Positions 20,557 through 32,661 of a DNA stretch of 64,000 nt are shown here, one piece after another. Position 1 is the first letter of the stretch. Each line of letters starts with the position of its first letter. The DNA lies in contig JAMWFC010000070.1 in assembly GCA_027475525.1 (NCBI GenBank), forward strand, positions 620,001 through 684,000. The letters run 5' to 3'. This DNA comes from Macrolepiota albuminosa (taxonomy: Eukaryota > Basidiomycota > Agaricomycetes > Agaricales > Agaricaceae). The notes beneath the pieces are model-generated. The model did not search any database. It saw only the letters and a program-made list of their open reading frames with translations, and had not been told where the DNA came from. Position numbers and translations under genes: made by a program.

Positions 20557-22417
20557 TTACTTGGTTTGCTGGAGATTGAACCAATATACTGCGACAACAA
20601 TGGCAACTCAGCAAAGTTTGCGAAAGACATATAGATGACTTACGTTCTGCATCTTCAAGCGCCCTGACATTGGCTTTGAGTTTGTTCAGAGTTTCAACGT
20701 ATTCATCCTCCTCCACACTATCAAAAACAATCCCACCGCCAGCTTGTAGGTAGGCTACACCATTTTTGAAAACCATCGTCCGGATTGCAATGCATGTGTC
20801 CATGGCGTCATTGGCGAAATCAAAACGGCCGACCGCACCTGCGTAGACTCCTCGACGTTCCTGCTCTAATGATGAAATGATCTCAATAGCCTTGATTTTA
20901 GGTGCCCCAGACACAGTTCCAACAGGGAAAATTGACCTGAAGGCATCAAACCTGCATAAAGGGGTCAATAACGGACAAATCATCGGTGTAACAGGAGTCT
21001 GACCTTGTTTTTCCTTCACGTAGTTTACCTGATACCTGAGATGTCAGGTGGATAAATCATCGGTGTAACAGGAGTCTGACCTTGTTTTTCCTTCACGTAG
21101 TTTACCTGATACCTGAGATGTCAGGTGGATACGTGACTAAACTTCTCCAGCCTCAAAAGATGGTCAACCTTGACGGTGGATGGTTGGCAAACACGATTCA
21201 CGTCATTCCGCGCGAGATCTACGAGCATGATATGCTCCGCTCGGTCTTTTTCAGAAGCCAAGAGCTCAGCTCCCAATTTTTCATCCTCTGTATAGAAATT
21301 AGGTATGCGTATTTGGTCCTAGAATAAAGATTGATTACCTTCAGGCGTCTTCCCCGCTTCGTCGTGCCCGCGATTGCATGGTTGTATACAACGTTCTTTT
21401 CCACTTTACAAAGAGTTTCAGGGCTAGCCCCCACAATCTGGAGATCACCACAGTCCAGGAAGAACATGTATGGCGAGGGGTTAACCTGGCGCAGGCGCCG
21501 ATACGCGTTGAAAGGGTGTAAGGCGGTTGGACGGGTCAAGCGTTGGGATGGTACCGCTTGAATGATGTCTCCAGCAATGATGTGTTCCTTCAGCTTCGTA
21601 ACAAAGCCTTCGTACCCCTCTTTACCAACGTTAGAAACACTCTCATTACCTAGGGTGATTGGGGGTTGAGGAGGCTCTGGAGTAGTAGAACTCAGCAGCA
21701 ATCTAGCCAACCTCCGAGCCTTTGCGACGGCCGTTTCGTAAACGAAAGCCAAATTGACCTGCCCACCCTCCGTAGGGACGAACACGTGAGAGACTACCTT
21801 GATGGTTTGGAACATGTGGTCATAGACGAGAAGTGTGTCGACAAGCATGAAGGTCGCCTCTGGGAGCTGAAGGGTATCACGTAGATCTGCTGCAGTCCTA
21901 GGCTCGAAATATCGGATGCAATCATAAGACACATATCCAATGGCTCCACCAGTGAAGGTTGGGACTTCTGGAAGTTTGACGTATTGGTAGAGAGAAAGAT
22001 CTTTTTGGAGTGCAACCAAAGGGTCTCCTGTGACAGCTTCATCGGGACCAGTCTTTATCACCTTGAAAGGATCTACGATAGATCGATGTTAAGGAGTTCT
22101 ACTCTGAGTGACCGATAGATCAATGGCTAACCTGCCCCGATGAAACTGTAGCGAGCAACATTCTCTCCACCAATGACGGACTCAAGCAAGAAACTGTACT
22201 TTGAGTCCTTGGCTATACGAAGATAAGCCATGCATGGCGTAACGAGATCTGCTGGTAACTCGACGTAGACTGGAACACAATTGCCTCGTTTTTCGACATT
22301 AATGAGTTGTTCAATTGTTTCAAGGGAAGGGTAAGCTGGCAAATTCTGTAAAACAAGCGTTCAGTGATCGATCGTCAGAAAGCAAGATACGCTGGTTTTG
22401 CGCACTGAAGGATCCAT
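20557..22417 (-). CDS. TRP2: Anthranilate synthase component I (TrpE family)
   Basis: Start MDPSVRKTS (ATG 22415-22417), intron, then [20 protein letters not shown]. The N-terminal part has [20 protein letters not shown] and [20 protein letters not shown], the tryptophan-binding LLES region. The catalytic chorismate-binding part includes [100 protein letters not shown] and [20 protein letters not shown]. It ends [10 protein letters not shown] with TAA at 20557-20559. The enzyme makes anthranilate from chorismate and glutamine-derived ammonia with the Trp3 amidotransferase and is feedback-inhibited by tryptophan. A seam at 22377-22530 duplicates the start codon (second copy 22492-22494) and another at 20977-21130 lies in an intron. 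Confidence 0.93.
20977..21130. repeat. 77-bp tandem duplication (assembly seam 10)
   Basis: Period 77, in a TRP2 intron/exon border. Confidence 0.95.
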
Positions 22418-22530
22418 GCTAGATGGTTGGTATAGATAGGTGAATCAAGAGGAAGAAAGCAAGATACGCTGGTTTTGCGCACTGAAGGATCCATGCTAGA
22501 TGGTTGGTATAGATAGGTGAATCAAGAGGA
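22377..22530. repeat. 77-bp tandem duplication (assembly seam 11)
   Basis: Period 77; contains and duplicates the TRP2 start codon. Confidence 0.95.
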
Positions 22531-22747
22531 ATGATTCAAAGAGGACGATCGAGCTTGTTTTTAACCAGTTGATCCCCGGTAACGATACTTTTAAGTTTTC
22601 CCCTCTTGACCATCTTCACGTACTCGGCCATCTCATACAACGCAGAGCGTCAGTGGCTGAAAATCTTTTTGACTGAGACGCGACGGGGATCCAAGATACT
22701 TGAGGCCCGGGCTCTGGATTACCACTGCCGACAATATCGAAGGTTCC

Positions 22748-24414
22748 ATGATAACCCCTCGTTTCAGTTGTAGCCAGACCGACCGGTCTTTGATTATCTC
22801 CATATACTGCCCTTCTGTTCGGGTATGTATGTCCCATTTACCGCTTTATTTGCTCACTGACCAACGCGTTGAAGTAGGCGGCAGATGTCGAAATCCATGT
22901 TGACGACACGCTTGTCTCTGTTCACATAAATCCGTACTTTTTAAGGCTCAATTTCACTTATCCCGTGTTGGAAGATGATGCCTCATCTGCGCAATATGAT
23001 CCCAGCTCGGGATATCTTACAGTCACCTTGACCAAAGAAGTACCTGGCCAGACCTTTGATGATCTAGATCTTCTTGCGAAACTTCTAGCCCCTCGCCCTC
23101 CTGCCCACCATCCTGTGATTGAAGTGATATCAGAGACTTCGAGTACAACGGACAGCCAAAGTGAAGAAAATGATTTAGTATCAAAAACCAAAGCTCTCTC
23201 TTTGGAACGTGAGCGCGAGGAGATCTTGAAAGGTAGCATTTTCCATTGATGATGTTTGTTTCCGGTTGAAACATCTTCCAACAGCGGCCGAGAACGACTG
23301 GCAATTGCCGCAAGGAGTACAAGATCCCCAACTCGACGCCTCTATACAAAAGTATTACGGCTTCCTAGACATGCACTCGGGGTATTTTCGACATGTAATG
23401 CATACTGAGAACGAGGTTAATGAGCTCGGTGATGATGCGGAAACTTGTTCTGTTGCGGCACGCCATCAGACAAGGTTGAGACATGAAGATGATAAATTTG
23501 ACGAAGAGTATTATATGTGAGTCGCTGGCTGATTGTTCAGTGATTCTCGAATATCTTGATTTCTACAGGGCAGATTACGCGGATGATGACAACATTCGCG
23601 AGCTCCTGATGTGGAAGCATCCCCATATCGATCATAGCGAAACTTTCAAGTACACGGATGAAGAGAATGCCGTAATGCTGCGCTTACCTCGTAAAGAATG
23701 TCAGAAGTCCGATCTTCAACGCCACTTGACAATTGACCATGTCCTATAGATCTTCCGACGACGGCGCAGACACATAACCTCTATCTTACTCTCCTAACAA
23801 TCTTGTTTTCCTATGCATATGAATCACGCACAAATCAACGGGATCCCACTCCCGAATCTGCATGGACACTGTCAACACTTGTGCCAGCATTTTCAGCACT
23901 TGATCCTCCTGATTCCGTGCCTCCGTCTCTCACCGAACCCCTTGTATTTACAACAGAAGAGCTGACTCGTACCATGGCAACGTCATATCGACGCTCCTTT
24001 GCCTTCCCTCTCTATCGATCATTCATCCTCGCGGAAGCATGTCGCATGGATGTGGCCGGATTTTTAAATGGAGGTAAACGGACCGTTGTTCGATGCCTAT
24101 TGGAAATGAAGACCATTTTGGATCATCACGAAGTCTACTACGTGTACAGTAAGATTTGGTTGGACGACTTTTGCGTTTGGGCTCAAGCATACGCGAGGTG
24201 CGATTCTTTCTCCACCATTTTTGGATCTTTAAAGTGATACATGAGCTTCAGTGAGACCGCTCTTATTGCTCTCGCCAAACAAACAGCAGAACTGAAGATA
24301 TCAAAATCCTCGATCGGATGGCCTCTTCAAGCGTTGGAAGCTGCCACCCAGAGCGTAGAGGAACGGGAGAGCGACAGCGATGATGAAGATTCGGAGGATA
24401 TGACCAGTCTTTGA
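22748..24414 (+). CDS. SHQ1: Shq1, H/ACA snoRNP assembly chaperone
   Basis: The CS-like N-terminal domain starts MITPRFSCSQTDRSLIISIY (ATG 22748) and goes on to VSVHINPYFLRLNFTYPVLE, YDPSSGYLTVTLTKEVPGQT and FDDLDLLAKLLAPRPP. The helical SHQ1 domain includes QKYYGFLDMHSGYFRHVM, HEDDKFDEEYYMADYADDDN, ESAWTLSTLVPAFSALDPPD, FAFPLYRSFILAEACRMDVA, GGKRTVVRCLLEMKTILDHH and YSKIWLDDFCVWAQAYAR, ending DSEDMTSL with TGA 24412-24414. Shq1 holds free dyskerin/Cbf5 before H/ACA RNP assembly. It is divergent from TRP2 with about 330 bp between starts; one TRP2 start seam lies there. Confidence 0.92.
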
Positions 24415-25053
24415 ATGCTTCGGTTTGTACCTTCATCAAACTATGCATGCTCCAGCGTATATCGATACCGTCGTCACTCGATGAGGAACGGTTGGAATTT
24501 CAACTTCTGAAAAATGCAGGGAAAAACTTGGTATGCCTGTCGACATCGAAGATGTACTTGCGCACAAGAGACGCAGCTTATACTACTATGGGAACTACAA
24601 GGCATAATACACTTTAATTAACGTGGACATCCTGTTCCCCACGGACTTGAAATATATGTGGGAGATGAGAAGACGTCTTCCAGGTGTGATCAGGAAGGGA
24701 TCCGAATGCACAAGGCTTTATCTACCAAACAGGCTGCTTGAGAGAAGACTGTGTGTGAGCGGCACTCCACCATGCGTTTCAACAAGAGGCTGTGATCGAA
24801 GATGAAAAATTCGAACACAAACTTCTAGAAGCCATTACCATTATGAATGGGAACCCATAACGCTGAAAACTAATCGTCTTGGCCACAACCGTCGAGGATG
24901 CATGCGTGTTCACAATGATAATTGACTGCGTCGGTCTATGTGGCAAGTACTTAGCACACTGGAAGCAGGACCAATGATAGCAGAATTCACTTTTTGTTGA
25001 GAAATCTGTATTGGATTAGGTAAAAGTCAGGATGGTCTGCAACCAAGCTAAGA

Positions 25054-25207
25054 GAAAAAGCAACGTGGATTTAGTCAACAGGACTTCTTGTCTGTAGCGA
25101 CACAAGAGATATAGAACAAGTCGGGCGACCGAAAAAGCAACGTGGATTTAGTCAACAGGACTTCTTGTCTGTAGCGACACAAGAGATATAGAACAAGTCG
25201 GGCGACC
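25054..25207. repeat. 77-bp tandem duplication (assembly seam 12)
   Basis: Period 77, gene-poor region. Confidence 0.95.
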
Positions 25208-25850
25208 TGAACTCAAATTTCAACGTTGAAAATGACAAGTCTTCATAATTTTTGTTGTGCATTCAGTTGATCCTCAATAATATACTGGAAAGGTGGACTA
25301 AGCCGCAACGAGGCAGAGTGAAGGCTCTCAATAGAAAACAACACGTTGCTATAGTTACGTATGTATGGATGGCATGAGGAGACAGAAGATGTTTCGCCGC
25401 GCAATATGTATGGATCGTCGCTGCTGAACGGAAGGGTCACAAGGCCCGGCGCTACCCAACCTCCGCGTTGGCATCCATTTACTTACATTTACATTTTTAT
25501 TCTTCCCATTTGCAGTTAAAACAATAATCCGATTTGAATTAGATGTGTCATTTCAGTTTCAGGTTCAGTACGTATCATGAAGGCTACTGAGTATGTACAG
25601 TCATTGCTTTTGTCGGTACCTGAGGTAGTTCGTGCGGACACACACCCACACTAGCTATAGAACTAACATTCGATATGTCATATAAAGTTCCTCTTACGTG
25701 TCCATCGACACAAACAGATACTTTCCTTAGGGTCTAAATCTCACATTTCCCCCACATATGCGGAAACATGCATGGGAATGATCACACCTGAAAGTCCTCA
25801 AACATAAATATTTCATGGTCCACGGGGTGCTTTCAACCCTTATCAGATGA

Positions 25851-26004
25851 TGGATTTCCTTTTTTGAGTACATCTCTTTGCAGTAGTCCCGATATTGACA
25901 ATCCTACACATTCTCATCTGTGTGCCGTGGATTTCCTTTTTTGAGTACATCTCTTTGCAGTAGTCCCGATATTGACAATCCTACACATTCTCATCTGTGT
26001 GCCG
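25851..26004. repeat. 77-bp tandem duplication (assembly seam 13)
   Basis: Period 77, gene-poor region. Confidence 0.95.
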
Positions 26005-26044
26005 AGGGTTGCCTCGAAAAGATGTTCTTCTCAGCTTCTTAGCT

Positions 26045-26198
26045 GATCTCCGGGACTTACTTAGACCCGTAAAGGGTGTGCCGCAACACTCGGGCTTCTG
26101 CACTTATCACATCAAAGACAAGATCTCCGGGACTTACTTAGACCCGTAAAGGGTGTGCCGCAACACTCGGGCTTCTGCACTTATCACATCAAAGACAA
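26045..26198. repeat. 77-bp tandem duplication (assembly seam 14)
   Basis: Period 77; only 40 bp after the previous seam, so a very short contig lies between. Confidence 0.95.
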
Positions 26199-26795
26199 TG
26201 TCAAGATTCGAAGTTCTGAAGTTCTCGTATTTTTTTTATCACACGTCAGCAATCTACAGCTATCCATATTAGGCCTTGTTTTTATTTGGATGGACGCCAT
26301 ATTCATTTATCTAGGCTTGATGGTTTCACAATAATTTAACATGAGGTCAAGTGTATCATTTTTATTGGAAAGATCTATGTTAAATCACGAAAGTTTTGAT
26401 AAATGGTCCCTGAGTAAGATCGATATCTGGATTGATTGAAGGCGAGTCACGAATACATATGTGGTCACTTCACACAGCTTTTTCGTAGCTCTTTGACACA
26501 GATACACATATGTATCATATATCAACCCTGATTTTGGATCCCACTGGATATTGTTGGACCCTATGATTTCAACATATATCCCCTTAATTCCAGGATGTGA
26601 GGTAACATAGACAGGAGGTGTCCATACGGGATAAACCCCACATGAGAGCATTAAGATAAATATGACTTCTTTGTCAACTTCGGCTTTGTATTGTATCGGA
26701 TTGATATTGAGTCATCCAATACAAACCATAATTCACTGCAAGATTAGCACAGCCAACGAGTTTTTCTGACCATAGAGGCCTCCGACCAATAACTT

Positions 26796-26949
26796 ACCGC
26801 GGTAAACAGTTGAGGAGGCGTCTGTCAGCCCTCGAATGTCCGACATGGACACTGAAGACCCGATGCATCTACACCGCGGTAAACAGTTGAGGAGGCGTCT
26901 GTCAGCCCTCGAATGTCCGACATGGACACTGAAGACCCGATGCATCTAC
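26796..26949. repeat. 77-bp tandem duplication (assembly seam 15)
   Basis: Period 77, gene-poor region. Confidence 0.95.
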
Positions 26950-27887
26950 CAGCACCAGCCGCCGATTACATTGACTTCCGAGAAAGACGTCCCATGTGGA
27001 AATTGCGGTCACAGATGCAAGTTTTTTTTTCCATGGAATCGAAGCCTCCGACAAACTCGGTTAAATAAGTTGTAGACGACCTATTTTCAGCATTTTTAAT
27101 TTTCGGCTTGTACAGTATTGGCCGATAGCACAGATGATGGATGGAATAGAGAATTTCGCCTATGAGGAACGATAGGGATGGATGTGGGTATAGGGGATGA
27201 AAAGGCGAAGAAGTCCACTGCGGCGTTGTTAGCCTGAGTGTCAAACAGCCGTATGGTGGCTTCGAAAGTGCCTATCTGTATTGCTGTCGCAGCCTTTGAC
27301 TTCGAACTTCGATTCTAACACGAAGGAATGGGAGAATAAGTGCTTACATGTATGTATTATTGTATGCTGTCGAAAAAAAAATCCAGAAGGATCATATGCA
27401 TGAATTTGATGGGTATGTCAAACAAGTCAAACAAGGTTCGAAGGCTACAACATTTATCAATCGACCAAAAACTCTCAAAGACTGACAGACGCTGCAGATG
27501 TAGATGGTCGTGACGGGCATAGAGTAACTGGGAGAGATCCAAAACACCGCACTGAAGACCGAGAATCGTGCGCACCAACCGAAACGATAAAACTGAAATA
27601 ATGGAACCGCTCGACATGATTTGGTAGGGCAATATATATAAATACATGTGTAGCTATCGCATTCTACAACTACAATCTTGAACACCATAATTCCTCGACC
27701 GGGTTCATTCTAGATTCAATAAAAGCCTGAACATGTCATTTACCAAACTTTAACGCAAGAAAGGGAATATATATACACGGTGGCGAGCAGTTTTACGCCA
27801 AGAAAGGGACGAGAGAAAAGAGACAGACACGAGATTGAGCAAGCCATATGTTACCCATATGTTACCAAGAAAAGTCTATACATGTGC

Positions 27888-29942
27888 TTAAGGAGCATGC
27901 TGCTTCGGTTGATTAATATGATGGCCTTCAGGTATCACGTCGAAGCCACTTTGACCGAGATCAACGGGCAAAGCGGCAGTTTCGTCTAGGACAGGGCAAG
28001 AGAGCAGTTCCTCATCTTCCATCCGCTCTTCATCGATGATACGGATGGGGCTGCTTGGTGGGGAAGCCGAAAGACAAGGTGGTGGCGAGACAAGGTTGTT
28101 GAATAAGAACTATGACAAGGCATGAAGATCAAGAATTAGCAGAAAAAGATGAGATTCCATACCGTGCCGTATCTGATGAATGTGTCTGGTCAACTTCTTG
28201 ATTTTTCATGCTGTCAAAATTACTCACACCAGAAGAGAGAAGCCAGTGACTTGTAAGAGAGACGTAGGGAAAATGAATCTCTCCCATCCAAGGCCAAGAC
28301 TAATGAGCCAAATTGAGAGAGTCCTACAGGTGTCAGTCAACGATCGAGCGGTGGCGCTGACATGTCGTGTGACGCTGAGGCCAAAGTAGTTAAAGAAGGC
28401 AATGCTGAAGGCGATCGCAATTCCAGAATATAGCACTGGGGCGTTGTCAATCATTTGATGCCATCCACGGGGGAGATCGAAGAAGGGAGACAATTTTGAG
28501 ACGGATGGAAGGGCCAAGATGGGGAAAAGTAGAAGGATGGAAATGGCACCAAAGAAGCCCTCAAAACCGACCGCGACTAGTGGCGTAACAGAGTAGCGCT
28601 CTACGATAAATATATATGAGGCCTCAGTTGCCTATAATCCGACCAACTTACCCATGATCTTTTCTGTAGACAAGTAGATTGATTATTTGACCGAAAAAGA
28701 GAGAGAAAGGACACACCTTCAACAACAAATTGAGTGGCAGTACTGGCGTGTGTGAGAGAGGAATTGAGATCATCGCACAGAGAAAGGACACACCTTCAAC
28801 AACAAATTGAGTGGCAGTACTGGCGTGTGTGAGAGAGGAATTGAGATCATCGCACAAAGTCAGAAGCACGGGGAAAAGCTTACAACACTTGAGCGAACAG
28901 GATGAAGAAGACGCCTTAAAGACATGTCCCAGATTTAGGTGACAGAGGCGATAGAGTCAAAAGATAAAACCTACCAACAAGAACCTGACTTGCCTCTGGT
29001 TCGTCAAAGGTAGACAGATCCGTCTTGATGAAGGAGGTGAAATATGGAACCACTGCTGCCTTGATGGCGTCTTTGACTAAAGAACCACTCCAGCCCACTA
29101 AAGCCACGCCTGCCATAACTATTATGAGAGAAACCCATCTAAATAACCGGGGATGGGTGATTGGTTGTCTAGGGATAGGAACAGAGCGTACTGATAGAGC
29201 CAAAGATGGCGACGAAGAAAGATGACACTAAAAACGCCTACGAAAAGGACGAGAGCACCGCGGGTCATTTGATAGATAGAGACAGGTGTATATAGGAGGC
29301 CGACATTCATTAACTTATGAAAAAGAAGAGTCAGAATTAAACCGCGGACTAAGTGTGTGAATGCTCACGGTAGTGCCGGTGAGATCGCATATGGCGGGAA
29401 TCCAGAGAAGGAGGACTTTCCAACCAGAGAGAGTCTGGGACGTTCCGAGCTTGATAGCGACATGAGGATCCTCTTCGGAATCGGATGGTAGGTGGACCGG
29501 AGCCTGGCGATGTGTGGCAAACCACGTGTAGAGCACAGGGATAAAACCTTGGGATTAGTGAGAATTAGCACATTGGTAAGCTGGGCGGCGTGACTGACAG
29601 AGCATTTCTCCGACTAGAACGATTGGTTAGCAAGATGTGTGGCGAGGGCTGCATGGGGACGCACGGAACATTTGAAGGGTTTGCCAGACAGGCTGCTCAT
29701 AGAGCACTCGGTTGTGCGGATTTGGATCTAAGCAGTTCTCGACACATTGCATATCCTGCAAGAGAATTGTTAATGATGCGAGAAGCGATATGTAACGTGA
29801 GGCTCGCCTGCCACTTGCTCCAGAGCGAGTTGCTGGATCCCTAGAGAAAGATGAGGATCGACAACGATAGTGTGAGACACGCGATGCTCACAGTGAGGAT
29901 CATGCCTCCCAAGAGGAAGGGTATGAACAAGGAGGAGGGCAT
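27888..29942 (-). CDS. SLC35F6-like membrane transporter (drug/metabolite transporter superfamily)
   Basis: Start MPSSLFIPFLLGGMILT (ATG 29940-29942), intron, GSSNSLWSKWQ, intron, DMQCVENCLDPNPHNRVLYE, then an intron-split QMF|LGEMLC. Further exons: GWKVLLLWIPAICDLTGTT, MNVGLLYTPVSIYQMTRGAL, VLFVGVFSVIFLRRHLWLYQ, VSLIIVMAGVALVGWSGSLV, FEGFFGAISILLLFPILALP, APVLYSGIAIAFSIAFFNYF, GLSVTRHVSATARSLTDTCR and TLSIWLISLGLGWERF. About ten hydrophobic segments. The tail is hydrophilic and ends HHINQPKQHAP (TAA 27888-27890). The order and the MFLGE-, SIYQM(T/L)RG- and ATARSLTDT-like motifs match SLC35F6 proteins; the substrate is unknown. The second intron (29756-29807) seems to be GC..AG. A seam (28702) lies in an exon/intron border region. 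Confidence 0.85.
28702..28855. repeat. 77-bp tandem duplication (assembly seam 16)
   Basis: Period 77, inside the SLC35F6-like gene. Confidence 0.95.
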
Positions 29943-30153
29943 TGGGGACGACGCGAGTGGCGACAACAAGGAAAGGGTGGAGTGACCGTGACTGGGGGGG
30001 CCGTGACCGGGGGCCGGGGTGACCGGGAGACAAATGGAATAAGCGTGACAGGGATGTGACACGGGGATTGTTCGCACGATGATATCCGGAGAAGCAGACT
30101 TGTCGACAGATCTCTCTCGCTTCTAATTGCAATGCCTTTTATCCAGATTCAAC

Positions 30154-32385
30154 ATGGTCCATCACCTCTTCCTTTACATCCCCCCGCACGACTATGGTCC
30201 ATTTAGTCCTTTCCTCTACAAAAGGTCCCCGCCTCCTCCTCCTCCTCGTCCTCCACTCATCTTTTTTCAGGAAACCAGGGGCTCAAGTACTTTCCGTATG
30301 TCGGCTATTTGGGCCTCACTCCGGTCAGAGTCGAGGGGGGTCAGTCTTTCTTACCTCGTACTCAATTTGCTTCTCACCCACAACCAGTCGTCCGCACAAA
30401 AGTCGACATGGACGCGAAACAATTGCTCGCCAAATCAATCACCGTCTCTGTTCGTTGCTATGAGTCGCGAACCGGACGCGTCAGTGTGCTCCACTCCAAT
30501 GTGCTAGTCGACTACACCCAAGTCCTCTGGTCAAAACCAGACGGCGACGAATACGCCCCCATCGACGAGCTTGAGTTTCCATTCCGGATAACCGTACCGG
30601 CAAGAGTAGGAGGTTTCAGCACTTCCATATTCGTGGACTACCGCTGCATGTGGAGAGTCGAAGCTGGTCCGTCTGTCTTCTTTTCTTTTGTCTCGTGCTC
30701 ATTTTCCTCTCAGTCTTGAACCACATGCCGATAACGGCCGTAGGTTCACGCCAGGTCAAGCATTTTGAGCTCCCTCTTGTCCGCTTCGATATTCCTTGGT
30801 CCCAACCGTCTCCACCATGTCCCGCAAAACCTCTTCTTCTCCACCAAACTACGAAACCAAAAGCTCCTCGATTACGGTACTCCATTGATGCTCCGACCTT
30901 CCCCATAGGTCCCCTTGACGTCGTATCTATTCCGATACACCTCATGCCTTTGGACCATAGCGTCTCCATTCGCTCAGCAACTGTGACAATTGAAAGACGT
31001 ATTCAACTCAATGAAATCTACGCGTCCTCTTACATCGATGTACTTCCCTCACCGCTTCCCATTCAATTGAAAGACGTATTCAACTCAATGAAATCTACGC
31101 GTCCTCTTACATCGATGTACTTCCCTCACCGCTTCCCATTCTTCCTCAACCTCTCGAGTCTCTCCCGGTTCTTCGTCCTCATCAAAACAAAGTACGCCAT
31201 CATCATCCTATTTTGAGCCGTCGCCTACTACGTTTAGTGGTCTGGAGACAATGTCATCTGACATCTCTTCCGACCCAACTGTCACCCCTCACTCTCTATA
31301 TCAGTCATCAACATCGTTTGCTTCAGATCGACCCCTTCTCTCTCATCCTTCTCCAGCCGTGCCAATCACGTCCTCGTCATCCTCAACTATTCCCTCCAAG
31401 CTCGTCATTACCTCGATTACCGTATCCGAATCAACAGGACAATTCGTCCGGAATGAGCAAGGTATATGGTCCAAGGCCATTACTCTGCAATGGCCGGCAG
31501 CCAAGTCTCAAAGCCGGTGGGCAATCGGCGAGACTATCCAGTCTGAACTGGTTTCCGTCCGTTTCTTCGCCCGCGTCAAGGTCGGTTCTTCCATTTCATT
31601 CAACCTTTGGTGGCGCATTCTAACCGAACTACATGCAGGTTAGTGTCTCCTCACCTAACGGCACAGAGTCAATCGAACTTTCCGAGAAAGAGCTTCTAAT
31701 CGTTTCCACTAACGAGGTGGAGAGAAAGGACGCTGTCTCCAAGTATAATGAGCTACTCCTGACCCACATGGAGAAGTCAGGACCCTCACGCTCGAAGAGC
31801 AAGTCTCCTCGGCGTGGCAGGCATGAGATGGATTCAGGTTTACCTCCACTGCCGGCACCATATGACGGAGCATGCAGCACTAAGCATGGCTCAAGCAGCA
31901 ACAATGCAAGACTGCGACGCCCACATACAAGTGCAGGGCCACGAGATAACAGGTCGTTCGATTTTGCGGGCGCGCAGGAACGAATGGCATATCGTCACGG
32001 GGACGGCTCGAAAGATGGTGAGGCGGAGAATTCGTTTCGGAGACGGAGAGAGGATACTTCGGCTCCAGTTCTCAAGAAGATGCCGTCTCGGCCAGAGACA
32101 AGCCAGGGATTGTCGTTGAAACGACGCAGCGGGATTGGGATGGGGAGTTTGTTCTCCTCTGCGCCGAAGACTTCGGCGGCGCTAAATGAGAGCAGTAACG
32201 AGAGTAGGAGTGCATCGAGGGTGTCAAGTTCTGCACAGGCAGGACCAGCAGTCAAGATGCGGGAATGGGAGGAGGAGCTTGCGAAGATCGAAATGCGGAG
32301 TCGGAAGTCAAGTGATTTATTATGGGGCTTTGTGAGGAAACGATCCACAGGTGCGCCCAAAGCGCAAGGACGACCAACGTGTTGA
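30154..32385 (+). CDS. Alpha-arrestin-like protein
   Basis: After an N-terminal exon that I cannot fix with certainty (ATG 30154 is a candidate), an acceptor in a T-rich tract leads to YFPYVGYLGLTPVRVEG. Next come KSITVSVRCYESRTGRVSVL, HSNVLVDYTQVLWSKPDGDE, ELEFPFRITVPARVGGFSTS and IFVDYRCMWRVEA, the arrestin N-terminal sandwich. The second lobe has MPITAVGSRQVKHFELPLVR, GPLDVVSIPIHLMPLDHSVS and IRSATVTIERRIQLNEIYAS. A Ser/Thr-rich linker and an arrestin-like strand pair (LVITSITVSESTGQFVRNEQ) follow, then a basic disordered tail ending APKAQGRPTC. Such proteins usually recruit Rsp5-type ubiquitin ligases to membrane proteins; I see no clear PPxY here. The seam at 30987 plus at least one extra base change breaks the linker frame. 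Confidence 0.75.
30987..31140. repeat. 77-bp tandem duplication (assembly seam 17)
   Basis: Period 77, in the arrestin coding region (RIQLNEIYASSYIDVL). Confidence 0.95.
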
Positions 32386-32661
32386 TTTCATTTGAACCTT
32401 TGCAATTGTTACATTACACATCCACCCACACGCACAAGTTGTCGACTACGTTAGTGAATAGTTTAATTATTTAATATTTAATCTGAGTGCGCGCGTTGTG
32501 ACGCCGTGACAGTTGCTTGTCGTGTCTCGGTCAACGTCGACGTTCAACGTTCAACGAAGAACGATTATTTATTTCTGAACTATGCAGAGCTTTCCATGGC
32601 TACGGTTCACGGGTGCATCAGTAGGCCGTGAGTTCTCTCGATCGCCTTTTCTGCCGGAACC

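Larger units (their letters stand above)
24415..27887. other. Gene-poor stretch with four assembly seams
   Basis: About 3.5 kb in which I cannot support any gene on either strand: all open frames are under 100 codons and lack family features. One patch (about 24420-24650, plus strand) reads in one frame EKLGMPVDIEDVLAHKRRSL then YYYGNYKA, which looks like a coding remnant but is interrupted by stops and frame changes. The rest is AT-rich. Four 77-bp seams (25054, 25851, 26045, 26796) show it was put together from short contigs, typical of repetitive or heterozygous DNA. Confidence 0.5.

Noticed and set aside
24415..24850. Separate gene downstream of SHQ1
   Set aside because: The coding-like patch is broken by stops and frame changes within 250 bp and I cannot name a family.
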